DNA from: Cycas panzhihuaensis
Lineage: Eukaryota; Cycadophyta
Direction: 5' to 3'
Assembly: GCA_023213395.1 (NCBI GenBank)
Contig: CM041465.1
Span: 138,329,741-138,393,740 of the forward strand
DNA length: 64,000 nucleotides
Below the pieces are notes generated by a model. That model worked only from the letters and a program-made list of their open reading frames with translations, was not told the origin of the DNA and made no database searches. The position numbers were made by a program, and so were the translations under genes. Shown here piece after piece: positions 36,765 through 46,774 of the stretch (positions within the stretch are counted from its first letter, which is position 1; each line of letters begins with the position of its first letter).

Positions 36765-36913
36765 CGAAAAATGAAGAGAAAAATGGTGTACAGTGAATAG
36801 ACTATCAAACCTAACAAACTTGAGCATCTTCCTCTACGGTTATCCAATTTAGCAAGCCATCTTTGCTTTACGAAGAATTCTCTATGTAAAGAACAACTGC
36901 AAGCTGTGGCGAA

Positions 36914-37243
36914 TGAAGGTTTGTAAAATTGAAACAGAGCAGAGCGTATATCAAATAATCAAATCATTGTATTGCATGAGCATAGACAAAGTTTTACATT
37001 CAATCCATTGTAGAGAGCATATACAACTTTCTAAAAGAAGGTGGTGTCAAAGGATACTAGGTTTTGTCACCCTAATAAAGATATAGTTTGAAGGATGAGG
37101 GAAACCTCCTCAACCTCTAAAATTTAAAATATAATAAAATAATACTTAACTAAAGTAAATTTAACCTTACCTTACTTACCTTTACATGTGTGCACTCACA
37201 TGTGTAAATGGTGGGAGTGGGATGATGAACATTAACCCTAACA
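36914..37243 (-). repeat. 3' LTR (330 bp) of the pol-less gag element
   Basis: In plus orientation it runs from TGAAGGTTTG to ACCCTAACA. It matches 46588-46774 (left half) and 53480-53812 (whole), and more distantly 56660-56941 in the opposite orientation. It is preceded on the element's strand by the polypurine tract TTAAGGGAGAGAA (37244-37256). Confidence 0.88.
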
Positions 37244-37966
37244 TTCTCTCCCTTAATGGTCATCACAAACATCTTCATTTTTATCTTTAGACTTGTGAAA
37301 CTTAAACTTGAAAAGAACTTTGAACATTTGTCATTTAGCTTTATCATCATCAACTCACATCATCCTTTCGGTAATGTATATCTCTTTAACATTGAGTGGT
37401 TCAAATGAAGTCCAAGTAGGTGTAGCTTGATTTGAATGAAGATGAATAGCTGCAACTCTAATTTTATCTCCTAGAACTTTGACTTTGTCTTCTGAAATCT
37501 TTGTTTTATGAGTAACTATCATATCATAAGGTTTTTCCCCCTCGAATGAATTATTAACTTTACGTACAACAAGGTGATCGTTCATTTGACTTGAATTCTC
37601 TTCCTTGCTCTTTTCATCACAAACAACCTGCTCTGACATCTATCTCACATACTCAACAACATCAATATTAAATTCATTTATATTAAGGGTTTCTCCCCCA
37701 TAAATAGAATCTAAGGTATCCTATACAGATTTGGAGGTCGTCATTTCACAAACTTTAGAAAAAACATTATCATCTATAGTGTAAAATAATATAGCTAAGG
37801 CTTCATTATCCTTTTTTATGTCTTCTTTAGTATTAAGTGCATATCCATCTTGTAGGTATCTCTAAAAATCATTTGTGATAAAGTAAGTTTGTGTTATTTT
37901 ATGCCATTATGAAAAATCATGGCCATCAAATATAAGGAATCATATTTGATTTAGATTAATTGCCAT
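37238..37966 (-). pseudogene. Gag-like ORF of a pol-less copia-related element
   Basis: It starts at 37966 (MAINLNQI, then FLIFDGHDFS). One frame continues to the LTR and stops in its first bases (the TAG of TGTTAG). The N-terminal 110 codons are a copia-type gag domain (RYLQDGYALNTKEDIKKDNE, IDDNVFSKVCEMTTSKSV, DTLDSIYGG). The C-terminal part is acidic/Lys-rich (MSEQVVCDEKSKEENSSQMN and, near the end, FHKSKDKNEDVCDD). I see no CCHC zinc knuckle, protease, integrase or RT. About seven stops interrupt it. Three copies in this window share the layout gag, polypurine tract, LTR, so the lack of pol appears to be the normal design rather than a deletion in one copy. Confidence 0.82.
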
Positions 37967-37979
37967 TTGTATAGAAAAC

Positions 37980-40900
37980 TTTAGTACATAATCGGAAAAA
38001 ATATGATTTTCAAGTAGAAAAATCCTTAATTGATGTTAATACTAATACAAGTAGATGATAAAGATATTCCAAAAAGAATGTAATCCAATGTCAATAAGTT
38101 TACCAATGATGTGGTTTTGCTAATAACTTCCAAAAGGGGATGTAATGCCTTTAAAAATGAAATGAGATTCCTTTTATACAAAAAGAAAATAACTCGAATT
38201 AAATATAATGTCCTCTAAGCAAGGTGAAATAAACAATGAACTCTTTGAAAGAAATATGTAAGTAATCATTTTCCAAAAAAATATGGAAGCCTTTGAAAAA
38301 ATAAAAAATAAAGAATGCTCTCTTTGCACTTGAGAAGAAATATCTCTAATTTAACTTTGAAAAAAAAAAAAAAAAATTGAACATTTAAAAATAAAGAATA
38401 CTCCCCCTTTGAAAAAATAGATTTCTTTGTAAAGAAATAAGAACTTTTTCTTCAAAAAAATTGAAATAAAGATGAAAATAGATTGTAAATGAGAGCCAAG
38501 GACTTTTCCTTTTAGATTTGAAATAAAATGAGTGAATTTTTTAAATGATAACCAATCAAGTTCTTATAATCAAGTTTCTTAAAATTAGATTATTTTGAGA
38601 ATGAATAGGGGTCAAAAAACCTTTAATAATCATAAAAGGATATAAATAAACTTTAAATCAAATTCAAAAGTACTTTAAATAAGGTTAAATTTGATAAAAA
38701 TGAAGTAACTATGGCAAGAAATACCTGATTGCTGAAATGAATAAGAAATGAGCTCTTTTTGCCTTAGAGACCTAAAAATAGGTTAGATGAGTTGTAAAAT
38801 CCCTTAAAATCTCAATGAATACTAGTAAGTCTGATTAATAATCAATAATATACAAATATCAAGTAAAGTATATTTGAAATGAGAAGAAAATATAACTCAA
38901 AAAACTTTTTAAAAAGTCCAACTAGTACTTGAAAGTAACCTCAACTTTGAGAGCTTTGAGCACCTACAAAATAGATTCAAAATGAAATAAAAATAACTTA
39001 AAATTGTAGATCTCAAAAAAATATTTTACCAGAATTAAACAATACTCAATTATGAGTTATGAAGCTCAATATATTAAAGAAACCATTAAAACTATCATTC
39101 CAAAGTTAATAAAATAGGCATCACAAACAAGGTCAACTTTGACCTACTCAAACCTACAAGATAATTAGTCAAATCAAGTAAAAAGTACCTTCAAGTAATA
39201 GTGCACTGAATTAGGATTCCAAGGAATCTTATGGTTTGGAAATTTGATTTTTGGTTGAGGAGATACAGTTGAAAGTGTAAGTAGTACTTTTAATGTAAAT
39301 ATATTAAAAAATACTAAAGTGTCACTTTCACTAATAATAATGATTAAATCAAATCCTAAAAAATAAAATAAATAAACAGTGATGAATTTTACTAAAAATA
39401 GATTGCTACAGAGTAGATCTGTGCAAAAAATGATCTCTCAGTGATAAAGTATGACCTGATAAAGAAGGGATTTTGTGATAATAACTCAAAAAAACTTTGA
39501 AAAAAAAAGATTGACTTTACCTCATTAAAATCAAATTAAACTGGCTCCAAAGATACCAAATAGCCAATCTAAACTATAGCCCACAAAATTCTAGACTCAA
39601 CGGGATAGTTTTTGTTCAAAATTGATACTCCAATGAAAAGATATCGCAAAAAAGAGCCATGTACCCTATGTATTAAAGAAAAAATTAAAAAAAATAAAAA
39701 AGGAAAATATTTATAAACTAAAGAAAGCCCCTTTAACAAAATAACTAAAGGTTACGTAGGCTAAAGTGACTAGGGGCTAGTACTGTGAGGGGGCTATGAG
39801 CTTAATACATAAATTTGAAAGTTTATATAATAAAATTTAATTAATCATAAACTTAATTTTAAAAAAAAAGTAGCACTGGGCGTCAAACACCGAATATGGG
39901 TAGCGGCCAAAGAGATAGCACAACAATAAAAAGACATAAAAAATGCTTGTTTAAATTGTAGATCTGAGCTGAGGTATGCACATAGGAGATGCCCAAGTAG
40001 GGAAATCTAGATTTTATTAAAAAAATCAAAAATATTTAAGAAAAAACATTGAAAAATACTGAAAAGTCACTTTGGAGACTGGATCTCTCTCTGTAGGCCA
40101 TAAAATGAGGCAAAATTTGATAAGCAACAACGTGTCTTGGGCTGTAAGGAACTAGTAAAATTTCACACCGATTTGTTGCTTGTATGCTGAGAATGAGCAT
40201 GCGAATAGAATGAGAGCCAAATGGAGTAACAGTTGATCAGGATGAAATATCTCATTATACAATCAACAAAATCACAAATAGTTTCTTCCACTAGCTCACT
40301 GGCTCAATAAGGATCACAATGAGTAGTCACTTGTAGGGTTTTCAAGTGTTGGATCTACTGCACAAGCTTGCTGAATCGAGGCTATCAAGTCACCCAAAAA
40401 ATAAACTTGAAAAATAAAATGTAAATTGAAAATTTATTTTTTTGATCGAAGAAATGATTAAACACCTTCAAAAACTAACTAGATGTGGGTGCAGAGGGTC
40501 TACAAAGGTAGATCAATAAAAAATCTTTCAAAAAAATATAATTTTTATATAAAAAATCAAAAAAATATGTCAACAGAAGGAGCACTTAGAGGGAAAACTT
40601 CAACATATTAGATCTCACAAATGGAGAAACGAAATCTGACGAAACTAGAGGAGTAGCTCGATAGAGTTGATTTCAAAATTCCTATCAAATTTTGTGACAA
40701 ACAAATGCTTATATGCAGAGAATGAGGCTCTAGATCCCAAGGAGGTCATATGCCTTTTCGGAGACCGTGCAACCCAAGAAATGCTTAAAATTAGGCTAAA
40801 CTTACTTGGTCTATCTTGTATCAGATTTGCACCCTTGTCACACAAAAAATCTAATTAAGAAAGAAGCTAAAATGAGCAAATGAGAGAAGGGGTAGTGGGG

Positions 40901-41551
40901 TTTTACTGCAAAAAAAAAAAAAAGATCTTCCAGGAGGGAGATCTCTTCATCAGAGTATTAAAAATTGAAACCATTAAACCTAGTATGGAGCTGACTTAGA
41001 GAGCTTCGAAATGGCTAGTGATTTGCTAGGTTTTCATTCACTATGGAGACTGCACCAGCCTGTAAAAGCATAAGTTCCTTCCCAAACCTTGAAAAAATGG
41101 TAAATAGATCATAAAATCTTATAAAATATTAAACAAAATCTCAATATAACTTCTCCAAAAAACCTGTTGTGCTAAATATGTAGCAATTATTGTATAGATC
41201 TAAAAAAATATTGAGAAAATAGACTAAATACACCAAAAATAACCTAATATTTAATAAAATATGTAAAACTTATTCATAAAAACTTCGTAGAGTGATGAGA
41301 TATTGAATATTTACTGATTATAATTATGATCATGCACAGATCTATGAAAATAGGGGTTATTTTACAAATATAAATCAGAAATAATCAAATTTTTAATAAA
41401 AAATAATATAAGAAACTGTTAATAAGCTTTACAGAAAATGAATAGAACTAATATTTGGCTTGCCATGAGTAGATCTGCTTCAAAAACCAATGGATCTTCT
41501 TACTCTCAAAAAAGGACTTCAACATGCCAAATGAAGATGCAACAAGCCAGT
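37980..41551 (-). other. Leader (about 3.6 kb) of the pol-less gag element
   Basis: A-rich, non-coding, with no recognisable domain. Its 5' part (about 40880-41530) is repeated at about 52860-53465, for example 'gagagcttcgaaatggctag' here against 'gagagcttcaaaatggatgg' there. The open frames at 40645-40858 are opposite strands of the same leader sequence and carry no motif. Confidence 0.65.
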
Positions 41552-41556
41552 AATCT

Positions 41557-41918
41557 TGTTAGAATATAATATTTAATGTTGTGTAAGTCTTAGGGTCAAT
41601 AGTCTCAAGTATTAGAGGATAAGAGTCATTCTGTCATTATAACATTATTGGTGAAATTAGTAGTGTAATATTATTAGTTAGAGTAAAGGTAATAGTCCCA
41701 CATGCATTAGATCTATAGTGTGATGTCCCACCCACTTAGTATATAAAAGTGGTTGTGGTGGTATATGAAACACAAGTTATCATGGAGACGCATATAGAGT
41801 CCCTGGTACAATTCGTGTTCTAATGTAATCTGTTGATGTTAAGTTAATTCATTGTGGTCCTTGTCCATTGATATCGTTGGGTGTTGATTCATGAATGCTT
41901 TCCATGTTATTCTTTACA
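41557..41918 (+). repeat. 5' LTR of the RBP-carrying element
   Basis: 362 bp, TGTTAGAATA to TTCTTTACA. It contains 'tatataaaagtggttgtgg' near 41742, a plausible TATA box for the element's transcript. Confidence 0.93.
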
Positions 41919-41930
41919 TGGTATCAGAGC
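41919..41930 (+). other. Primer-binding site
   Basis: TGGTATCAGAGC, the consensus complement of initiator tRNA-Met, directly adjoins the LTR. Confidence 0.92.
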
Positions 41931-41974
41931 AGTCCTTTCTGCCAAAACAAGATTGAGAGGGGAGAAGTTTAATA

Positions 41975-42120
41975 ATGGACAAAAGTGAGGTGGGATCGTC
42001 AAGTCATTGCTAGATTGGAGATCAAATTGAAAAAGAAGTATCAAGGCCATTGCTGATATGAATCAAGAAGTTTACCGAGTAATATCATTCCTTTTCCTTG
42101 TTATGTAGATCTAGCATTAT
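41975..42120 (+). pseudogene. Possible gag start of the RBP-carrying element
   Basis: MDKSEVGSSSHC at 41975 begins 45 bases after the primer-binding site, where copia gag usually starts, and soon meets a stop. The matching downstream gag block is at 44846-45119, suggesting that the intervening sequence was acquired. Confidence 0.4.
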
Positions 42121-43739
42121 TGGAGAAAATCTGTTGTTTAGAGTTTACTCTGTTATGAGCCTAAAATGCAAAAAGTAACTCGGTAATATAAGGCAAAAGG
42201 GAGGTTGTCATCAATAAAGGTTCTAGTTGTATTAATATGAAGCACCCACAGTAAGAAAGACAGTAGTAATATAGGTAAAAATCTCCCTGCATGTGAATGA
42301 TGCCCAGATTGCAAGAGAGCCTTGTGTACATAAAGAATCCTCCAAACAAAAAAGGGGAAGTCTGTACTCATCCTTCTATTGGAAGTTTCTGCTCAAGATA
42401 GCAACATGATGATATTGATCACGGTGGACAAGCACGTCAAATTACACGTTTCTTTAGTTGTATGGATTATCATAACTCACTAGAGATAGGTTGGTCTTGC
42501 TGCATCTGCGTCTTCAGGCTATGCGAGTGATCTGCATTTGCCAAATGATAGCACCACAGTATGTTCTCAACGGAGATGCCTTTGTTTCTTAGAGATTGTA
42601 GAAAATATAAATTTGAAGTGCGTGTTGAGCCGTGTGGGCCTGGGCCAAAATCTGTCCATGTAAGACAATCCCTTGCAGTTCTAGCCAGATCGCTTCCTTT
42701 GAAATATCCAAGTTTTGTTGTCATTTCAAAGCTTTAATATGTTTCTTTCAGCTGGGCAGTGCCATGATGTTGACCTGTCTCCTTCAGGCAATCCAGTAGA
42801 TCAGTGATTAAAAGATAGAGGACGACGAGACAAGGGAAAAGAAGAAGCATTCGAGTTGAAGTCAAGAGTTTTCATGCGAGGTGTTGCTACTACGAAGGGA
42901 CTGAATTCAGCCGTGAAGTGCAAACAACCATAATAGAGGGCAATAAAAGCAACAGAGCTCATGGAGTTGATACCCTAAAAATCAAAGAGGTGTTCATCAA
43001 ATCTGTGTGGCTCAAAGATCAATAATAAACTTGCTTAGCAGTACCTGAGCATATTCACATGGTGTTCCTGCTTTGTATCTGCGACATTCCAATGTCTGGG
43101 ATACTAGGAAGGTGAGATCGTGTCAGCAGTACTTATATACAATAAAAAAAAAAAAAGATAAGCATGCACGCATTTGGAAATCAGTTGGAGAATTAAGGCA
43201 TGGAAATCAAAACCTTTGCCTCCAAGACTTGCACAGTCAAACTCAGTCAGAAGAATCAACACCATTGAAGCAAGATATGTGTCATGGAAGAGTTACTGGT
43301 AAGAGATATAGAGATCGAAGAATTGCCTGGCATCCTATTACTGTGAAGCAAATATCTACGTAAATGTCAATTTCAGACCACACAATTCCACTGATAACTG
43401 CTCGATGAAGTAAAAGGTTTTGTGCCCTTCTCATCAATTCATCATATGCAGCAGAAGAGCCTGTGTCTAAAGCGGCGAGTCAAAGATCTTTGCTGATGAA
43501 AGAATTTCCATCCTACAGTAGCATTGCTTTCATATAACACAGATCCATGTGTATTGTTTTCAATCTATGAGGAACTTTGCAAAGCTTGAACATCCCAAGG
43601 AGCAAGAAGAAGACTACCAGTTCTTTTCTAAGTCTGTGCTTGTAAGTTGTGTGATTTTGGACCATATACGAGGGCCTGCTACTGTGGACTGAGAGATTGC
43701 CCTGTTGGACTTTCCCACTACAACACATGGCTGAAACTA
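42121..43739. other. Acquired sequence of unknown origin inside the LTR element
   Basis: This part is less AT-rich than its surroundings and unlike gag or pol. Open frames such as 42470-42724 (minus), 43073-43363 (plus) and 43513-43779 (minus) give no recognisable family. Since an RBP45/47 fragment lies next to it, other host-gene pieces, introns or UTRs are plausible. A (A)n run at 43144-43155 could mark a former poly(A) or a join. Confidence 0.4.
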
Positions 43740-44259
43740 TGAAGTCCTCTCTGTTGTAGATCTCTGCCAAAGCTCGCACTTGCTCACTCTCATGTCACAA
43801 ATCCATAACCGTTGGAACAACTTGTACTTCTATTTGTCACAACCTTTGCTCCTTTGACAGATAGGAACCGACTCCAGAATATCTCTTGTAACATATAGTC
43901 TGTCACATCAGAAGCTAGATCTCTCATAAATCTAGGGTAATTTGGTCCTGACCCTGGACATATTTTTCCCAATGCTAAACGATGCTCATTTTAGCCTAAA
44001 AAGTTGATCAATGTTAGGCATTTGTCACTTCGCTCATATGGGCAAAACAACTCAGGGTTTTTGTGTGATGGTAAAGCCTTTAGTTCTAATCTCAACATTG
44101 GGACTGTGCTGTTGATACTGTTGTGCCATAACTTGGGGTTGTGACTGGGGTTGCGGCAGCCTGTTGTGGTTGTAGTTGTATCATCATCCATTGTTGTTGT
44201 TTGGGATCAACGGAGGGCATGGCAACTGGTGGAGGAGAAGGAATGACACTGAGTTGCAT
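43740..44259 (-). pseudogene. Captured fragment of an RBP45/RBP47-type RNA-binding protein gene
   Basis: The minus strand starts MQLSVIPSPPPVAMPS at 44259. It goes on with DPKQQQWMMIQLQPQQAAA, the Pro/Gln-rich N-terminus typical of plant RBP45/RBP47 proteins. Most of RRM1 is missing. Its last residues reappear near 44025 (QMPNIDQLFRLK, a stop where Trp is expected, then ASFSIGKN). RRM2 follows at about 43935-43790 (DLASDVTDYMLQEIF, SVKGAKVVTNRSTSCSNGYG), with RNP1 reading NGYGFVT. Homology ends soon after VRALAEI near 43760; RRM3 was not found. In plants these proteins bind U-rich and poly(A) RNA. The fragment is antisense to the element, lacks a continuous frame and cannot encode the protein. 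The family is firm; the exact paralogue is not. Confidence 0.8.
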
Positions 44260-44845
44260 CTTGAAAGGCTAGGGCCAATAGATTCTCAGCCCCAGAAAGC
44301 ATCAACTCAACCATTGTTAATGTTGTCAACATCTCAGTACAGCAGCTTGCACCCTATTCCGGTGAAATCTAAGTCTATAGAAGTACATGGGAGGTATTCC
44401 AAATTTCTGGATTGAAGGCAGGATTATTTGAGTGATGTTTGAAGACTGTTGTTTACTTATTCACTGCCAGTTGAGCATAGTATCACTGAGTCCACAAATG
44501 GACAGTGGTGACACCAATGACAACCTCCGTTTCTGATGATCAACTCCTTTCTATGGGTTTGCTGAAAGTAAGGATCATATTCTGACTAATATGTCTATTT
44601 TTATTCTGTGCATACAAATTGTGAAAAATTAGTGCTAGGGAAAAATAGTGTGGATTGCTCTCGGGTATCTATTTTTAAAATAGTTAGCAACATTAGGATC
44701 ATAGAGTATTTGTTGTTGATCTACTTCTGGTCTGAGCAAAGTAGTTACACTGAAGTCAGTCTTTTTCTCATGGAGCTAAGTGACTTTATTACTTTTGTGC
44801 CTGAAAGAAATGAATACTGGCTATCAGATCTCCCCTTTCCTTTGC

Positions 44846-45119
44846 CCAAATATATTAGAAAATTAAGATGGAGAGCCTATTTGTATTAAAGAAACTTTGG
44901 AAAACAGTCATGGGTACTGAAATGGCTCACGAAGAAGGGGAGGAAATTTTTAAGAGAAAAAACAGAATTGTTATTAACGTAATACTTGCAGCCCTTGATA
45001 AGGACAACCTTCCTTCTTCCTATCACTTCATTATCCAGGTTTTACAAAATACCAACTCAACTGAGGATGCTTGGAAATTGCTAACAGAAATACATGAAAA
45101 AGGACCTGAAGAAGTGTAG
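44846..45119 (+). pseudogene. Gag-like block (copia, UBN2-like) of the RBP-carrying element
   Basis: In frame, a stop where Trp would be expected is followed by KIKMESLFVLKKLWKTVMG, matching the copia gag motif N-Y-x-x-W-K-x-K-M-E-x-L-L. Then come KRKNRIVINVILAALDKDNL and STEDAWKLLTEIHEKGPEEV, typical of the alpha-helical gag core. A stop follows, and Lys-rich sequence continues (KRKGKR). No zinc knuckle is visible. Confidence 0.6.
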
Positions 45120-45227
45120 CGTAGTATCAAAAGGGAAAAGAATCAAAGAAAGAAGTTAAAAAGGAAAGGTAAAAGATAAATTGATTCTAATAAGGCCAAT
45201 CCACTTGAAAATTTAACAAATGAAAAG

Positions 45228-45449
45228 TTGAAATCTAATGAAGATAATGAAGATGTGCATCTGTCAAATAACATGAGCCTCACTAAGATTGCAGGAAAGC
45301 CCACATCTGGGAATGATAGTAGAGTGGAACATAAAGAACTTGAGCCTCAATTTCTACAGGTAATACTTAATGAAGGCATAGGTCACTTAACAAAAAGCAT
45401 GGGCAATATCATCATGGTTTGTACTGATAGATATGTAGCCAGGATTTAA
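45228..45449 (+). CDS. Open frame of unknown function inside the LTR element
   Basis: 73 codons, hydrophilic, with MKSNEDNEDVHLSNNMSL at the start and LNEGIGHLTKSMGNIIMVC near the end. It shares the reading phase with nothing identifiable upstream. It could be the C-terminal part of gag or acquired sequence. I do not recognise it. Confidence 0.25.
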   Translation: MKSNEDNEDVHLSNNMSLTKIAGKPTSGNDSRVEHKELEPQFLQVILNEGIGHLTKSMGNIIMVCTDRYVARI

Positions 45450-45620
45450 ATGATGATAGGATACATATTAATATGCACTTATTGAAGACTATGCGCTATT
45501 GTACTCAATTCAACCACATCTTCTGTGTTTATCTTTGAGATAATCCAAATTATGGCAGCATACCCTACAAGGACATTAGAAAGAAGGAACATGAGAAGAA
45601 TATCTTATAATTAAAATCTT

Positions 45621-45944
45621 GTGCATCAAGATTGCTACATGTTTTGGGTAGGATACTTGGTCTTGAAGCTCAACCATATCAAGGTAATGTTTCATATTTG
45701 TGTAGCAGTAATAGGGAAATATATGCATATGACCATAATAAAGACTCTCATCACTTTTGGCACTACAAATTTTCTAGATAACATGAAAGGAATAAAGTAT
45801 CTTGTTCAAGGAAAATTTGCAAATGAATCATTATTGCTTATTTCATTTCAAGGAAGTGATCAATGGATTGAGAAATCAATCAGCTCAGCAGGCTTGGAAA
45901 TAGATAAAGACAAGTCAATCTATTTCATACTTATTCCAGGATGA
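45621..45944 (+). CDS. Unrecognised open frame (107 codons) in the LTR element
   Basis: The second half reads GIKYLVQGKFANESLLLISF, then DQWIEKSISSAGLEI and IYFILIPG, which looks like genuine protein rather than random AT-rich sequence. In another frame the start of the region reads LLHVLGRILGLEAQPYQGNV, so a frameshift is likely. I cannot assign a family. Captured host sequence is possible. Confidence 0.3.
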   Translation: MHQDCYMFWVGYLVLKLNHIKVMFHICVAVIGKYMHMTIIKTLITFGTTNFLDNMKGIKYLVQGKFANESLLLISFQGSDQWIEKSISSAGLEIDKDKSIYFILIPG

Positions 45945-46195
45945 CCACACCTTCACCAGGAGTACACGGCAATATAGCAAACAAAGCATACATGATTTGT
46001 AGTATATTGGATGATGATGAAGTTTAAGACATCATCTTCAGGAAAATTCCAAAGCTCAGGAGATGGAAGTTCAAATAACTTTTTAGAGTCAAAGTTCTAT
46101 GTCAGTTTTGTCATGTTGTCTTTAGTTTCAAGCTAATTCCTATGTTAATATATGTTAATCATGTCAAATTATCTTTAGTTCAAACATTAAACATT

Positions 46196-46204
46196 AAGGG
46201 GAGG
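46196..46204 (+). other. Polypurine tract of the RBP-carrying element
   Basis: AAGGGGAGG immediately before the 3' LTR. Confidence 0.88.
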
Positions 46205-46566
46205 TGTTAGAATATAATATTTAATGTTGTGTGAGTCTTAGGGTCAATAGTCTCAAGTATTAAAGGATAAGAGTCATTTTGTCATTATAACATTATTGGT
46301 GAAATTAGTAGTGTAATGTCATTAGTTAGAGTAAAGGTAATAGTCCCACATGCATTAGATCTATAATGTGATCTCCCACCCACTTAGTATATAAAAGTGG
46401 TTGTGGTGGTATATGAAACACAAGTTATCATGGAGACTTATATAGAGTCCCTAGTATAATTCATGTTCTAATGTAATCTGTTGATGTTAAGTTAATTCAT
46501 TATGGTCCTTGTCCATTGATATCGTTGGGTGTTGATTCATGAATGCTTTCCATGTTATTCTTTACA
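46205..46566 (+). repeat. 3' LTR of the RBP-carrying element
   Basis: Same termini and length as 41557-41918, with about 13 substitutions and no indel that I can see. Confidence 0.93.
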
Positions 46567-46573
46567 AATATAT

Positions 46574-46585
46574 GCTATAATACCA
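46574..46585 (-). other. Primer-binding site of the pol-less gag element
   Basis: On the minus strand TGGTATTATAGC lies two bases inside the LTR at 46588. It differs at two positions from the tRNA-Met complement. It was separated from its leader by the insertion at 41557-46566. Confidence 0.7.
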
Positions 46586-46587
46586 AA

Positions 46588-46774
46588 TGAAGGTTTGTAA
46601 AATGGAGACAGAGCAAAGCATATATCAAATAATCAAGTTATTATATTGCATGAGCATAGACAAATTATTATAGTCAATCCATTGTAGAAATCATATACAA
46701 CTTTCCAAAAGAAGGTGGTATCAAAGGACACCAGGGTTTATCAGCCCAGTAAAGATATAGTTTGAGGGAGGAGG
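46588..46774 (-). repeat. 5' LTR of the pol-less gag element, truncated
   Basis: It matches the first 187 bases (plus orientation) of 36914-37243 and then breaks off at 'gagggaggagg'. There it joins the chromodomain end of a gypsy element. About 145 bp of the LTR are missing. Confidence 0.82.

Larger units (their letters stand above)
41552..46571 (+). mobile_element. LTR element of about 5 kb without pol, carrying captured host-gene pieces; TSD AATCT/AATAT
   Basis: LTRs of 362 bp (41557-41918 and 46205-46566) begin TGTTAGAATA and end CTTTACA, and differ at only about 13 positions. A perfect primer-binding site follows the 5' LTR, and the polypurine tract AAGGGGAGG (46196-46204) precedes the 3' LTR. 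The flanking pentamers AATCT and AATAT differ by one base. The interior has a gag-like start, an antisense RBP45/47-type fragment, a gag-like central block and unassigned sequence. It contains no protease, integrase, RT or RNase H. It interrupts the leader/PBS region of the pol-less gag element and has the most similar LTR pair in the window. Confidence 0.92.
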
